From assembly GCA_022844015.1 (NCBI GenBank), contig JALHMO010000002.1, positions 36,457 through 100,456 of the forward strand: 64,000 nt of DNA, in the 5' to 3' direction. Position 1 is the first letter of the stretch; the number at the start of each line of letters is the position of its first letter. A model generated the notes under the pieces. It did no database searches. It was not told the DNA's origin and was given only the letters and a program-made list of their open reading frames with translations. Positions 16,011 through 24,327 of this stretch are shown here, piece after piece. The position numbers were made by a program, and so were the translations under genes. Origin of the DNA: Reyranella sp. (GTDB lineage Bacteria > Pseudomonadota > Alphaproteobacteria > Reyranellales > Reyranellaceae).

Positions 16011-18556
16011 GCGACGCCGCCGCCGTCCACCTGCCGCCGCCGACCGCACGGCGACGCAGCGGGCCGCCCTATCCTGGATTTCGGCCCTTCCGGCGCGACG
16101 AATGGCAGATATTCTTCGGCCGCGATCGGCAAGTAAAGGCGCTGCTGAAGCTCCTGGCCGACCATCACTTCATCTGCATGCACGGCCCGTCCGGCTCGGG
16201 GAAGTCGTCGCTCATCGAGGCCGGGCTGATCGCCACGCTGGAGCGCGGGCACCGTCGCCTGGGCACGGACTGGTTCACCGGCACGTTCCGGCCTGGCGCC
16301 GCTCCCTTGCTCAATCTCGCCCGCGGCCTGCTCGACGCCCTGGGTGATAAGGTCGAACGCACCGAAGCATCGGTGGTCGAGATGCACAGCCGGCTGGTGC
16401 GACCCGGCGGCTCGATCGCCCGTGCCGTGCGCGAGTCGGGATTGCCGCGCGGCGGCAACCTTCTCCTGGTGGCGGACCAATTCGAGGAGCTGTTCCGCTT
16501 CCGTGCGTTGGGCGACCCGCAGGAAGCCGTGCGCTTCGTGGATCTGCTGCTCGACGTCTTCGACGAGCAGCCGGACGGGGTGCACGTCGCCATCGCCACG
16601 CGCACCGATTTCCTCGGCGACTTCTCCGACATCGTGGGCCTCGCCGAGGCGGCGAACGCCGCCCCCTACCTCACGCCGGCCCTGACCGAGGACGAGCTGC
16701 GGGCCGCCATCCGCGGTCCCGCCGAGTTGCACGGCGGCAGCATCGACCCGCAGCTCGTCGAGGCGCTGCTCACCGATTCCGCCGACGAGCCCGATCGCCT
16801 CCCCATCCTGCAGCACGCACTGATGCGGTGCTGGGACGTCGCCGACCGCCTCGGGACGCCGGGCAGGCTCACGTTCGACGTCTATCGCTCGGACGCGATC
16901 AGGAGCGTGCGCGACGCGCTCAACAGTCACGCCGATGAGGTGATGCAAAGCCCCGAGCTGAAAGGCCTGGAGCGCGACGTCGAGCTGACGTTCCGGGCGC
17001 TGACCGATCTCGACGGCCAGCGACGGGCGATCCGCCGGCCCCTGCCGTGGTCGCAGCTGCTGGCGGAGACCGGCAGCCCGCCGCCCGGCGAGGCGAAGGA
17101 CGGCCACGCCGAGCCGCTGCCGGTGGAGCGCGTGGTCAACCGCTTCCGGGCGGAAGGCACGGGCTTCCTCGGGCGGCCACGCCCGGAGGAGAAGGAGCTG
17201 AAGCCGGACACCGTCGTCGACATCGCGCACGAGGCGTTGATCCGGCGCTGGCGGCGCATGAACCGCCGCGCCGAGCCGGGCAGAGGCCGGCCGCGCGATG
17301 GCTGGCTGTGGGATCAGGTCGAGGACGGCCATCTCTACCGCGCCCTGCTGATCGGCGCGCGGACCACGGACGAGGTCGTCAGCGCCGACAGCCTCGAGAG
17401 CCGGCTGGCCTGGTGGCAGCGTCAACCGCGCACGCCGGCCTGGGCACGCAGGCTCTCGGACAATCGCGACGCGACGGAGCAGGATGCCAGGAACGATCTC
17501 GCCGGCATCGAGGCGTTGTTCGAGCGCAGCGCGATGGCGCGAAAGCGCAAGCGCTGGTTCAGCCTCCTCACGCTCCTCGGCATGATCGCCATCGTCGCGG
17601 TGCCGATCTACATCGTCGTGAAGGAAGCCGAACGAGAGGAGGAACGACGGCTGGAGGCCATCCAGCGGGAAAAGGAACGGTCGGCCTTGAGGGAAGAGGA
17701 CCTGATCAACCGGGGCCGGGCGGCCGCGGAGCGCGATGCCGCGCAACGACAGCTGGCCGATACCCAGGAAGCCCTTTCGCGGACGAAGGCCGAGCTCGAG
17801 GAGGCCAATCGTCGTCTTGCGTCGACATCATCGACCTCGGGCAGGGCTCCCGTGATGGTCGACACCCCGACATCGGGAGATCGGGTGGCTCAGATCGCCC
17901 TGAAGGTGCGCCCGGAACAGAAGCCCGAGACGACCGGAGCCCCGAGCTGCGAAGGCGCCTTGTGGATCGGCTCGGGCAACGCGGCGAATCTCGAGGTTGT
18001 CGACGGCACCTCCCGGCGGCCGGCCAGGCTGGACGAGGTCCGGACGGATCGGCAGTTCATCCTCGCCAAGAATCTCTACCTGCGCAAGGACCTGCCCAGG
18101 CGCGAAGGCTACGTCCAGCAGGAATCGATCGGCATCGCGCCCAGGGGCGCGCAGATCGTCGTCCTCGGCGATCCCGAGCGATTCGACCGGCCTTCGGGTC
18201 CGCAGTACTGGGTGAAAGCCCGTGTTGCCGGCCAGGTCTGCTCGCTGGTCTATTTTCAGTTCGCCAAGGGCTCGGAACCCGAGGCGCGCAAGCTCGCCAA
18301 GGCACTCGAGGCCGATGGCTATCTCGTGCCCGGCCAGGAGGCGCTGAGTTCCGCCGTCGGGCTCGCCGAGGTCCGCTACTACTACGACGACGATCGTGCT
18401 GCTGCCGAGCAATTGGCCAAGGATGCCACATCCGATGCCCGCGAGCTCGGCCTGGCCCGCAACCGAACAATCAAGGTGCAGGACCTCACGAGGTGGAAGG
18501 GCACCAAGCCGCCACCAGGGACATTGGAGCTGTGGCTCGACCTGTCCGACCGCTGA
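16007..18556 (+). CDS. Membrane-anchored STAND NTPase (nSTAND1-like)
   Basis: 849 residues from a GTG that overlaps the TIR stop. The frame is open further upstream, but those residues are the shadow of the TIR gene. PYPGFRPFRRDE and FFGRDRQV are the nSTAND1 entry motif, with Walker A GPSGSGKS at 60-67 and Walker B LLLVADQFEELF at about 152-163. The helical STAND region runs to about 510. A TM segment follows at about 516-537, then a charged coiled coil (about 540-600), then an SH3-like and LytR_C-like C-terminal part. Most STAND proteins end in WD40 or TPR sensors. Here the C-terminal part would be extracytoplasmic. It is probably the switch of the island. Confidence 0.85.
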   Translation: MSDAAAVHLPPPTARRRSGPPYPGFRPFRRDEWQIFFGRDRQVKALLKLLADHHFICMHGPSGSGKSSLIEAGLIATLERGHRRLGTDWFTGTFRPGAAPLLNLARGLLDALGDKVERTEASVVEMHSRLVRPGGSIARAVRESGLPRGGNLLLVADQFEELFRFRALGDPQEAVRFVDLLLDVFDEQPDGVHVAIATRTDFLGDFSDIVGLAEAANAAPYLTPALTEDELRAAIRGPAELHGGSIDPQLVEALLTDSADEPDRLPILQHALMRCWDVADRLGTPGRLTFDVYRSDAIRSVRDALNSHADEVMQSPELKGLERDVELTFRALTDLDGQRRAIRRPLPWSQLLAETGSPPPGEAKDGHAEPLPVERVVNRFRAEGTGFLGRPRPEEKELKPDTVVDIAHEALIRRWRRMNRRAEPGRGRPRDGWLWDQVEDGHLYRALLIGARTTDEVVSADSLESRLAWWQRQPRTPAWARRLSDNRDATEQDARNDLAGIEALFERSAMARKRKRWFSLLTLLGMIAIVAVPIYIVVKEAEREEERRLEAIQREKERSALREEDLINRGRAAAERDAAQRQLADTQEALSRTKAELEEANRRLASTSSTSGRAPVMVDTPTSGDRVAQIALKVRPEQKPETTGAPSCEGALWIGSGNAANLEVVDGTSRRPARLDEVRTDRQFILAKNLYLRKDLPRREGYVQQESIGIAPRGAQIVVLGDPERFDRPSGPQYWVKARVAGQVCSLVYFQFAKGSEPEARKLAKALEADGYLVPGQEALSSAVGLAEVRYYYDDDRAAAEQLAKDATSDARELGLARNRTIKVQDLTRWKGTKPPPGTLELWLDLSDR

Positions 18557-18614
18557 TCGACACGACTCCCGACGGCCTGATCGATAAGACAAACATTCGC
18601 GGCGTGCGCTGCCG

Positions 18615-19622
18615 CTACTCGATCACCTCGTCGGCGGAAGCGACCAGCGTCGGCGCCACGGTGACGCCGATCTCCTGCGCGGCCTTGAGGTTCACGGCCA
18701 GGACGAACCTGGTCGCGTTCTGCACCGGGAGCTCCGCCGGCGTGCTGCCGTCGAGCACGCGATCGACATAGACGGCGGCACGCCGGATCAGGTCCCCCGG
18801 GTCGATGCCGTAGGACATCAGGCCACCCGCCTCGGTGATGAAGCGGTCGGCGTACACCGCCGGCAGGCGATGCCGGCCGACGGCGGCGAGAATGGTAGTG
18901 CGCCGCACGGCCGTGAAGATGTGCGGCACGGCGAGCATGCTGGCGCCCTTGTCCTGCGCAATCCGGGCGATCGCCGGCGCGATGTCGGATTCGTGCTCGA
19001 TCGTCGAGGTGTGGAGGGTGATCCCGTAGGTCGGCGCGATGGCGTCGAGGGTACGCAGCATCAGATCGGCATAAGGTGCGGTCGCCGGGTTGTAGAGCGC
19101 CGTCGCCCGGGTCACAGGCGGGCTGAGCTGGGTCAGCATCGACAGCCACTTCCCGGCCAGCGGCGGATCGTAGTCGGCGAAGCCGGTGGCGTTGCCACCG
19201 GGGCTGGCCAGGCTGCGGACGAAGCCCTGCGCGACCGGATCGGTGACCCGCGCAAAGACGATCGGGATCGTGCGCGTGGCTCTCAGCAGTGCCGCGGTGG
19301 CCGGGCTGGTCTGGCAGAAGACGACATCGGGCGCCAGCGCGACCAGCTCGGAGGCGTAGCGCTCGAACAGGGCGCCTTCGCCGCTCGCCCAACGCCAGTC
19401 GATCGCGAGATTGTCGCCGGCGCGCCATCCGAGATCGCCGAGAGCGCGTACGAAGATGTCGGCGAAGCCCTTCCACAGAGGATCGCCGCCGGAGCCGGCC
19501 ATCAGGACACCGAGCCGGCGCGCGCCTCCGGCGCCTCGAGGTTGGGCGCCCAGCGGACCCGGCAAGAGGGTCGCGGCGGTGCCCGCAAGCAGGGTACGCC
19601 GCCTCACAGGGCTGGAACCCAT
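18615..19622 (-). CDS. ABC transporter substrate-binding protein (PF04392 type)
   Basis: 335 residues from MGSSPVRRRTLLAG. A GTG eight codons upstream is an alternative, and neither start has a strong binding site. A twin-arginine-like RRRTLLAG signal peptide with an AQP cleavage region precedes the mature protein. The core has RRLGVLMAGSGGDP, VFCQTSPATAALL and LASPGGNATGFADYD, typical of the ABC_sub_bind family. It should be periplasmic and bind an unknown solute. No permease or ATPase gene is adjacent. It lies downstream of the molybdenum hydroxylase genes on the same strand, after a 146-base gap with a hairpin, and converges with the STAND gene. Confidence 0.88.
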   Translation of the reverse strand: MGSSPVRRRTLLAGTAATLLPGPLGAQPRGAGGARRLGVLMAGSGGDPLWKGFADIFVRALGDLGWRAGDNLAIDWRWASGEGALFERYASELVALAPDVVFCQTSPATAALLRATRTIPIVFARVTDPVAQGFVRSLASPGGNATGFADYDPPLAGKWLSMLTQLSPPVTRATALYNPATAPYADLMLRTLDAIAPTYGITLHTSTIEHESDIAPAIARIAQDKGASMLAVPHIFTAVRRTTILAAVGRHRLPAVYADRFITEAGGLMSYGIDPGDLIRRAAVYVDRVLDGSTPAELPVQNATRFVLAVNLKAAQEIGVTVAPTLVASADEVIE

Positions 19623-19697
19623 GACGTCACGTCTGATTTCACGCACGTCAGATCATACGCGTCGCCGTCACGCTGGTCTCAGCGGATTTTCCCTCCA

Positions 19698-19732
19698 GTG
19701 AAGATCGGGGCGGGGACCGCCCCGATCTTCAC
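19698..19732. terminator. Strong hairpin after the monooxygenase-membrane gene
   Basis: A perfect 16-bp stem with left arm GTGAAGATCGGGGCGG and a three-base loop lies between the stop at 19769 and the ABC gene. There is no T-run, so it may protect the 3' end of the message or act as a weak terminator. Confidence 0.5.
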
Positions 19733-19768
19733 AGTATCGTGGTGCATGCCGGCGTACTGGGGATCTCC

Positions 19769-20701
19769 TCAGAAGAACTTCCAGAATACCCCGATGCAAG
19801 CGACGTAGATCGCAAGGATCAGGCCCGCGCCCAGCAGGTTGGCGCGCAGCACGTTGCCCTTGGGGAACATCCACCAGCCCATGCGGTTGGCGACCCAGGG
19901 GACCATGAAGCCGGTCAGGGTGACGCTGAAGATGTTGCCGATGAACAGGTTGAGGGCCCAAGCCACGTTCAGCTTGTCCTGCAGGACCGGCGTACCGAAC
20001 CAGACGCCCCACAGGAACACGATGGGGTAGAGCAGCAGCAGCACGATCATGTCCATCTTCCAGACGGACAGGCCGCCACCGCCTTGCTTCTCGTCGCGGA
20101 ACCATTGCTCGAAGCCGGTGCCGACGCGGGCGTGGAATTCCTCGGTGAGCGGCTCGGCTTCCTCGACGAGCTTCTTGCGCACGGGCGAATCGAGCCAGGC
20201 CTGCAGGTTGGCCTGGGTGTCGAAGCGCAGGATCGCGACGTAGTCGTCCTGAACGCCCGGCACGGGTGGCTCGAAACGATAGCCTTGCAGGCCGGGTGCC
20301 TTGGACTGGGCGGCGGCGATCTTGCGTTCCCAGGCGCGGTACTCGGCCTCCCTGCCCGGCTTGACCCGCGTGCTGATGACGACGGAAACCGGCGCAGGCT
20401 TCCTGCCGCCTTCGTCGTCGCGAACGATGTGCACATCATCGCGGCCAACCAGGAAGGGCGCCGCGCCCTCGATTCGCGTCTGGCGCTCGCTCGACGCCAG
20501 CCAGCGATGCGCGTCCTCCATCGCGTTGAAGCGCTGCAGGATCACCCAGTCGACCTGCAGCGGCGGATGGGGCGGCATCAGCCGCTGCTCGACGAAGCCC
20601 GGAAAGCCGGCGACGAGATTGCTCGTCTCGCCCTGCCAGCGCGCGAAGTCCTCGGATCGCTCCGGTCGCACGCTGGTCTGGGTTACGATGCTGACCGTCA
20701 T
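19769..20701 (-). CDS. Tandem ABM-fold monooxygenase with C-terminal membrane domain
   Basis: 310 residues starting ATGA-overlapped with the stop of the molybdenum hydroxylase. Two antibiotic-biosynthesis-monooxygenase (ferredoxin-like) repeats are visible: MTVSIVTQTSVRPERSEDFARW and VSVVISTRVKPGREAEYRAWE, each ending in a WL.S...R segment. The C-terminal 95 residues hold two or three TM helices (IVLLLLYPIVFLWGVWF and LLGAGLILAIYVACIGVFW) ending in KFF. The coupling suggests a partner for the hydroxylase, such as a membrane anchor or quinone-linked step. That is inference. Confidence 0.75.
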   Translation of the reverse strand: MTVSIVTQTSVRPERSEDFARWQGETSNLVAGFPGFVEQRLMPPHPPLQVDWVILQRFNAMEDAHRWLASSERQTRIEGAAPFLVGRDDVHIVRDDEGGRKPAPVSVVISTRVKPGREAEYRAWERKIAAAQSKAPGLQGYRFEPPVPGVQDDYVAILRFDTQANLQAWLDSPVRKKLVEEAEPLTEEFHARVGTGFEQWFRDEKQGGGGLSVWKMDMIVLLLLYPIVFLWGVWFGTPVLQDKLNVAWALNLFIGNIFSVTLTGFMVPWVANRMGWWMFPKGNVLRANLLGAGLILAIYVACIGVFWKFF

Positions 20702-23406
20702 GACGCCCTGGCCAGCGTCGCGAACAGGCGATCCGGCGTGAACGGCAGATGCGCGAAGCGTACGCCCGTGGCGTTGGCCAGCGCGTTGGAGACCGCCGGC
20801 GCCACCGGGTTGATGCCGCATTCGCCCTGGGACTTGGCGCCGAGCGGGCCGATCGCGTCGACCGTGTCGGCGAAGAAGATGTCGGTGTGCGGCGTGTCGG
20901 CGAAGGTCGGCACGCGGCAGTTGCGCAGCTGCGGGTTCACCATGTGGCCCTCGTCGTGGACCATCTTCTCGATCAGCGCCCAGCCGTAGCCCATGGCGAC
21001 CGCGCCATCGAGCTGGCCACGGCACTGCATGGGGTTGATCGGCCTGCCGATGTCGGCGGCATGCACGCTGTGCAGGATGCGGATCTCGCCGGTGACGCGA
21101 TGCACCGCGAGCCGCACCCCCTGCACGTTGAAGGCGATGGTGCGCGGCGACAGGTAGGCCCTGCGGCCGACCGCGAAGCGATGGTTGACCTTGGCGCCTT
21201 CGGCGTGGAGCTCGGCGAGCTTGATGCGCCGGTTGCCGCAGATCACCGCGTCGTTGTCGAGGCGGCACTGATCGAGCGGCGTCTTGGTGAAGCGCGCGGC
21301 GAAGTCGAGGATGTCGGCCTTCATTGCCTCGGCGGTCGCCAGCACCGCCTTGCCGGCGACCACCGTGCCGGTGCTGGCGAAGGTGCCGGTGTCGTAGGGC
21401 GTGCGGTCGGTGTCGGCGTTGATGATGTCGATGTCGGCGGCACGCACGCCGACCACGGCAGCCGCCATCTGCTTGTGCGCCGTGGTGATGCCGTTGCCCA
21501 TCTCCGACGAGCCGCAGGCGAGATGGTAGGTGCCGTCGGGCAGCAGCTTCATCTCCGCCCCCGAGCGATGCTCGGTCGGCGGGCCGCATTCGAGCATGGC
21601 CAGCGCCGCGCCCGTGCCTTCGAGCCAGTCGTCACCCTCGGGCTTGGCGACGCCGTTGCCCTTCTTCAGCTCGCGCTCGACGATCTCGAGACATTCGTCG
21701 ATGCCGTGGCTGCCGAAGCTCGCGTCGCTCGGCTCCATCCAGATCGATTCGACATTGTCGCCCGGGCGCACGACGTTCCGGCGTCGGATCTCGAACGGAT
21801 CGATGCCCAGCACCCCGGCGAGCTCGTCCATGGCGCATTCCATGGCGAAGGTGGTCTGCGAGGCGCCGTATCCGCGGAAGCCGCCGCCCGGGATCATGTT
21901 GGTGTAGACGACGCGTCCGATGCCCTTCTTGTTGACGCAGCGATAGGCCGCGAACGGGCTCGCCATGGCGGCGGCCAGGGTCTCGCTGGCGTGATTGCCG
22001 TAGGCGCCGGTGTTGGAGACCACGTGGACGTCGAGCGCGGTCAGGGTGCCGTCCTTCTTGGCCCCGATCTTGACCCTGGTCGTCATCTGGTGCCGCGTCG
22101 TGGCGCCGATAAACTCGTCCTCGCGGGTCCACTCCCATTTCACCGGCCGCCCGTCGAGCTTCATGGTGGCGAACAGCGGCAGGTCCTCCGACACCATCTC
22201 CTGCTTGCCGCCGAAGCCGCCGCCGACGCGCTCGGTGAAGACATGGATCTGGGAAGCCGGGATGCCCATCAGATAGGCGAGCTTGGTGCGCGCCGCGAAC
22301 GGGCCCTGCGAGCTGGTGCGCACGTGCCAGCGGCCATCCTTGCCGCGCCAGGCGATCGAACCGTGGGTCTCGAGATGCACGTGCTGGACGCGCGAGGTCG
22401 AGTAGGTGTTCTCGTGGATCACGTCGGCTTCCTGGAAGCCCCTCGCCACGTCGCCGATCTCGCCCTGCAGGGTGCAGAAGATGTTGCCGTTGTCGGTCAC
22501 GACCTCGTGCTTCTCGTGCAGCAGGGGCGCGCCGGGCTCCATCGCGGCCACCGGATCGAACACCGCCGGCAGGATCTCGTAGTCGACGACCAGGGCGCGC
22601 ACGCCCGCCTCGGCCGCCGCCTCGGTCTCGCCGATCACGGCGGCGAGGCGCTGGCCGACGAAGCGCGCCACGTTGTCCAGCATGTAGGTGTCGTCGGGAT
22701 CGACGAGATGGTCCTCGTGCAGAGCCGTGCTGTAGAGCCGGCGCGGCACGTCCTCCCAGGTGTACACGGCGACGACGCCGGGGATCGCCAACGCCTTCGA
22801 CTTGTCGATGCTCCCGAGGCGCGCGTGGGCATGCGGGGAGCGCAGCACCTTGAGGTGCAGCATGCCCTCCATCGCGATGTCCATCGTGTAGTGCGCCTTG
22901 CCGGTCAGGATTGCATCGGTGAACGGGTTGGGCAGGCTGGCGCCCAGCGCCTTGCCGGCGACGTCCTCCTCGATGTTGCTCTTGCCGTCGAGCGCATCGA
23001 CGATCGAGCGATAGCCGGTGCAGCGGCAGATGTTGCCCTTGAGCGCGTGCAGCAAGTCGGCCTTGTGCGCCTCGTCGAAGGTCGCCGTGGTCATCATCAT
23101 GCCGGCGGCGCAGTAGCCGCACTGGAAGGCCTGGGCATCGTGGAAAGCCTTCTGGATGGGATGCAGCGACCCGTTCGGAGCAAGGCCCTCGATGGTGGTG
23201 ATCTTGTGGCCCTCGCCGCGGAACGCCGGCACCAGGCAGGAATGGAAGGGCTTGCCGTCCAGCCATACCGTGCAGGCACCGCAGTCGCCGGCGTCGCAGC
23301 CCTTCTTGACGCCGAACACCTCGAGATCGCGCAGGAAGGTGCGGAGGCACTGGCCTGGCCTGGGTTCGGCGGAATAGAGGCGACCGTTGACCTCGAACTT
23401 GCTCAT
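20698..23406 (-). CDS. Xanthine dehydrogenase-family protein: 2Fe-2S domain fused to molybdopterin subunit
   Basis: 902 residues from MSKFEVNGRLYS. Residues 1-165 carry both 2Fe-2S sites: the plant-type CDAGDCGACTVWLDG...C cluster and the CGYCAAGM...CRCTGY cluster. The rest is the Mo-binding region: GGGFGGKQ, the GGGFRGYGASQ segment, and QGECGINPV with the catalytic glutamate region near the C-terminus. In the usual XDH/CO dehydrogenase layout these are separate subunits or a FeS-FAD-Mo polypeptide. Here FeS and Mo are joined and FAD is separate. The enzyme should hydroxylate an N-heterocycle or aldehyde. Stops and starts overlap as ATGA with both neighbours. Confidence 0.92.
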   Translation of the reverse strand: MSKFEVNGRLYSAEPRPGQCLRTFLRDLEVFGVKKGCDAGDCGACTVWLDGKPFHSCLVPAFRGEGHKITTIEGLAPNGSLHPIQKAFHDAQAFQCGYCAAGMMMTTATFDEAHKADLLHALKGNICRCTGYRSIVDALDGKSNIEEDVAGKALGASLPNPFTDAILTGKAHYTMDIAMEGMLHLKVLRSPHAHARLGSIDKSKALAIPGVVAVYTWEDVPRRLYSTALHEDHLVDPDDTYMLDNVARFVGQRLAAVIGETEAAAEAGVRALVVDYEILPAVFDPVAAMEPGAPLLHEKHEVVTDNGNIFCTLQGEIGDVARGFQEADVIHENTYSTSRVQHVHLETHGSIAWRGKDGRWHVRTSSQGPFAARTKLAYLMGIPASQIHVFTERVGGGFGGKQEMVSEDLPLFATMKLDGRPVKWEWTREDEFIGATTRHQMTTRVKIGAKKDGTLTALDVHVVSNTGAYGNHASETLAAAMASPFAAYRCVNKKGIGRVVYTNMIPGGGFRGYGASQTTFAMECAMDELAGVLGIDPFEIRRRNVVRPGDNVESIWMEPSDASFGSHGIDECLEIVERELKKGNGVAKPEGDDWLEGTGAALAMLECGPPTEHRSGAEMKLLPDGTYHLACGSSEMGNGITTAHKQMAAAVVGVRAADIDIINADTDRTPYDTGTFASTGTVVAGKAVLATAEAMKADILDFAARFTKTPLDQCRLDNDAVICGNRRIKLAELHAEGAKVNHRFAVGRRAYLSPRTIAFNVQGVRLAVHRVTGEIRILHSVHAADIGRPINPMQCRGQLDGAVAMGYGWALIEKMVHDEGHMVNPQLRNCRVPTFADTPHTDIFFADTVDAIGPLGAKSQGECGINPVAPAVSNALANATGVRFAHLPFTPDRLFATLARAS

Positions 23407-24215
23407 GACAGCTCTCCGCGAATCTGTTCGGCGAGATAGAAGGTGACGTGGCGCTTGTAGGGAGCCGAGCCGTGCACGTCGGCGAACCAGGCGTCGGGCG
23501 GCAGGCGCGCATCGATCGCCTGGCGCAGCTCGGCGGCGGTCGGCGTCGTGGCGAAGCGAAGGTGGACCGGCCGCGGCGTCGCCGCGCTGACGGTCAGCAG
23601 GAAATCCTCGCCGTTGTCGCCGACGGTGGCGATGATCAGGGCGGCCGAGCGGCCAAGATGGGTGAGCGACACCTGACGCATGGCGAAGCGCTTTCGGAGC
23701 GCCGAGGCCGGCAGCAGGATCGATCGCAGCAGCTCGCCCTTCTGCAGGACGTTGGTGTGCATGCCGGTGACGAAGTCGACGACCGGCACCTGGCGCGGCG
23801 GGCCGTTCTGCGGCCACAGGGTGCAGATGCCCTCGAGCGCGGCGGTCAGCGAGACCATGGCGCCGGCCGGCAGCGACATCACCACGTTGCCGCCGACGGT
23901 CGCGGCGTTCCAGATCTTGAACGACATCAGGAAGCAGTCGATGCACTGGTCGAGCAGCGGCACCGCCTTCCACTCCGGCGGACCCTTGAAATCGTGCAGC
24001 TCGACGATCCTGCAGGTCGCCGCGATCTCCAGCCCGTGCGGCGTCACGGCGAGCGCGGGCCAGCCGAGCTGGTCGAGATCGACCAGCGTATCGACGCTGA
24101 CCTGGGGCTCCGAGAACAGCCAGGTCCCGCCGCCCAGGAAGGCATGGCCGTCGCGCCATTCGACCTGGTCGAAAGACTTCGGCCGCTTCACCTCGACGAT
24201 CGTATTGAGATTCAT
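23403..24215 (-). CDS. FAD-binding subunit of molybdenum hydroxylase
   Basis: 270 residues, close to the usual 280-290 of CoxM/XdhB-type subunits. FLGGGTWLFSEPQ, IWNAATVGGNVVMSLPAGAM and LLRSILLP are the FAD-binding and structural motifs of the family. GGAGGG lies upstream of the ATG. It precedes and overlaps the fused FeS-Mo gene by four bases, giving an FAD / FeS-Mo / membrane-protein operon. It passes electrons from the iron-sulfur centres to the acceptor. Confidence 0.9.
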   Translation of the reverse strand: MNLNTIVEVKRPKSFDQVEWRDGHAFLGGGTWLFSEPQVSVDTLVDLDQLGWPALAVTPHGLEIAATCRIVELHDFKGPPEWKAVPLLDQCIDCFLMSFKIWNAATVGGNVVMSLPAGAMVSLTAALEGICTLWPQNGPPRQVPVVDFVTGMHTNVLQKGELLRSILLPASALRKRFAMRQVSLTHLGRSAALIIATVGDNGEDFLLTVSAATPRPVHLRFATTPTAAELRQAIDARLPPDAWFADVHGSAPYKRHVTFYLAEQIRGELS

Positions 24216-24242
24216 GCCATCCCTCCTGCTTCCTGTTCATGT

Positions 24243-24305
24243 TCTCCCGGACCGCGGGCGCCTGCCCTTCGGCAAGCTCAGGGCAGGCGCCCGCGGTCCG
24301 GAAGA
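24243..24305. repeat. Intergenic palindrome, family E copy 1
   Basis: Arms of 26 bases pair with one mismatch around an 11-base loop (TCGGCAAGCTC). The arm tips read CCCGGACCGCG and CGCGGTCCGG. The same tips, with a different inner stem, recur at 37842-37909. It sits between the hydroxylase operon and the 365-residue secreted protein gene and could fold as a very stable hairpin. Confidence 0.85.
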
Positions 24306-24327
24306 CCCTAGATTCGCCGCATCCCCC

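Noticed and set aside
6945..18556. CBASS or Thoeris system
   Set aside because: No CD-NTase, Cap2/Cap3 or SIR2/SLOG ThsA-type gene is present. Patatin and TIR alone do not make either system.
20749..23439. 896-codon plus-strand frame
   Set aside because: It is antisense to the molybdenum hydroxylase gene. The translation is rich in His, Gly, Asp and Arg in the way typical of GC-rich shadow frames.
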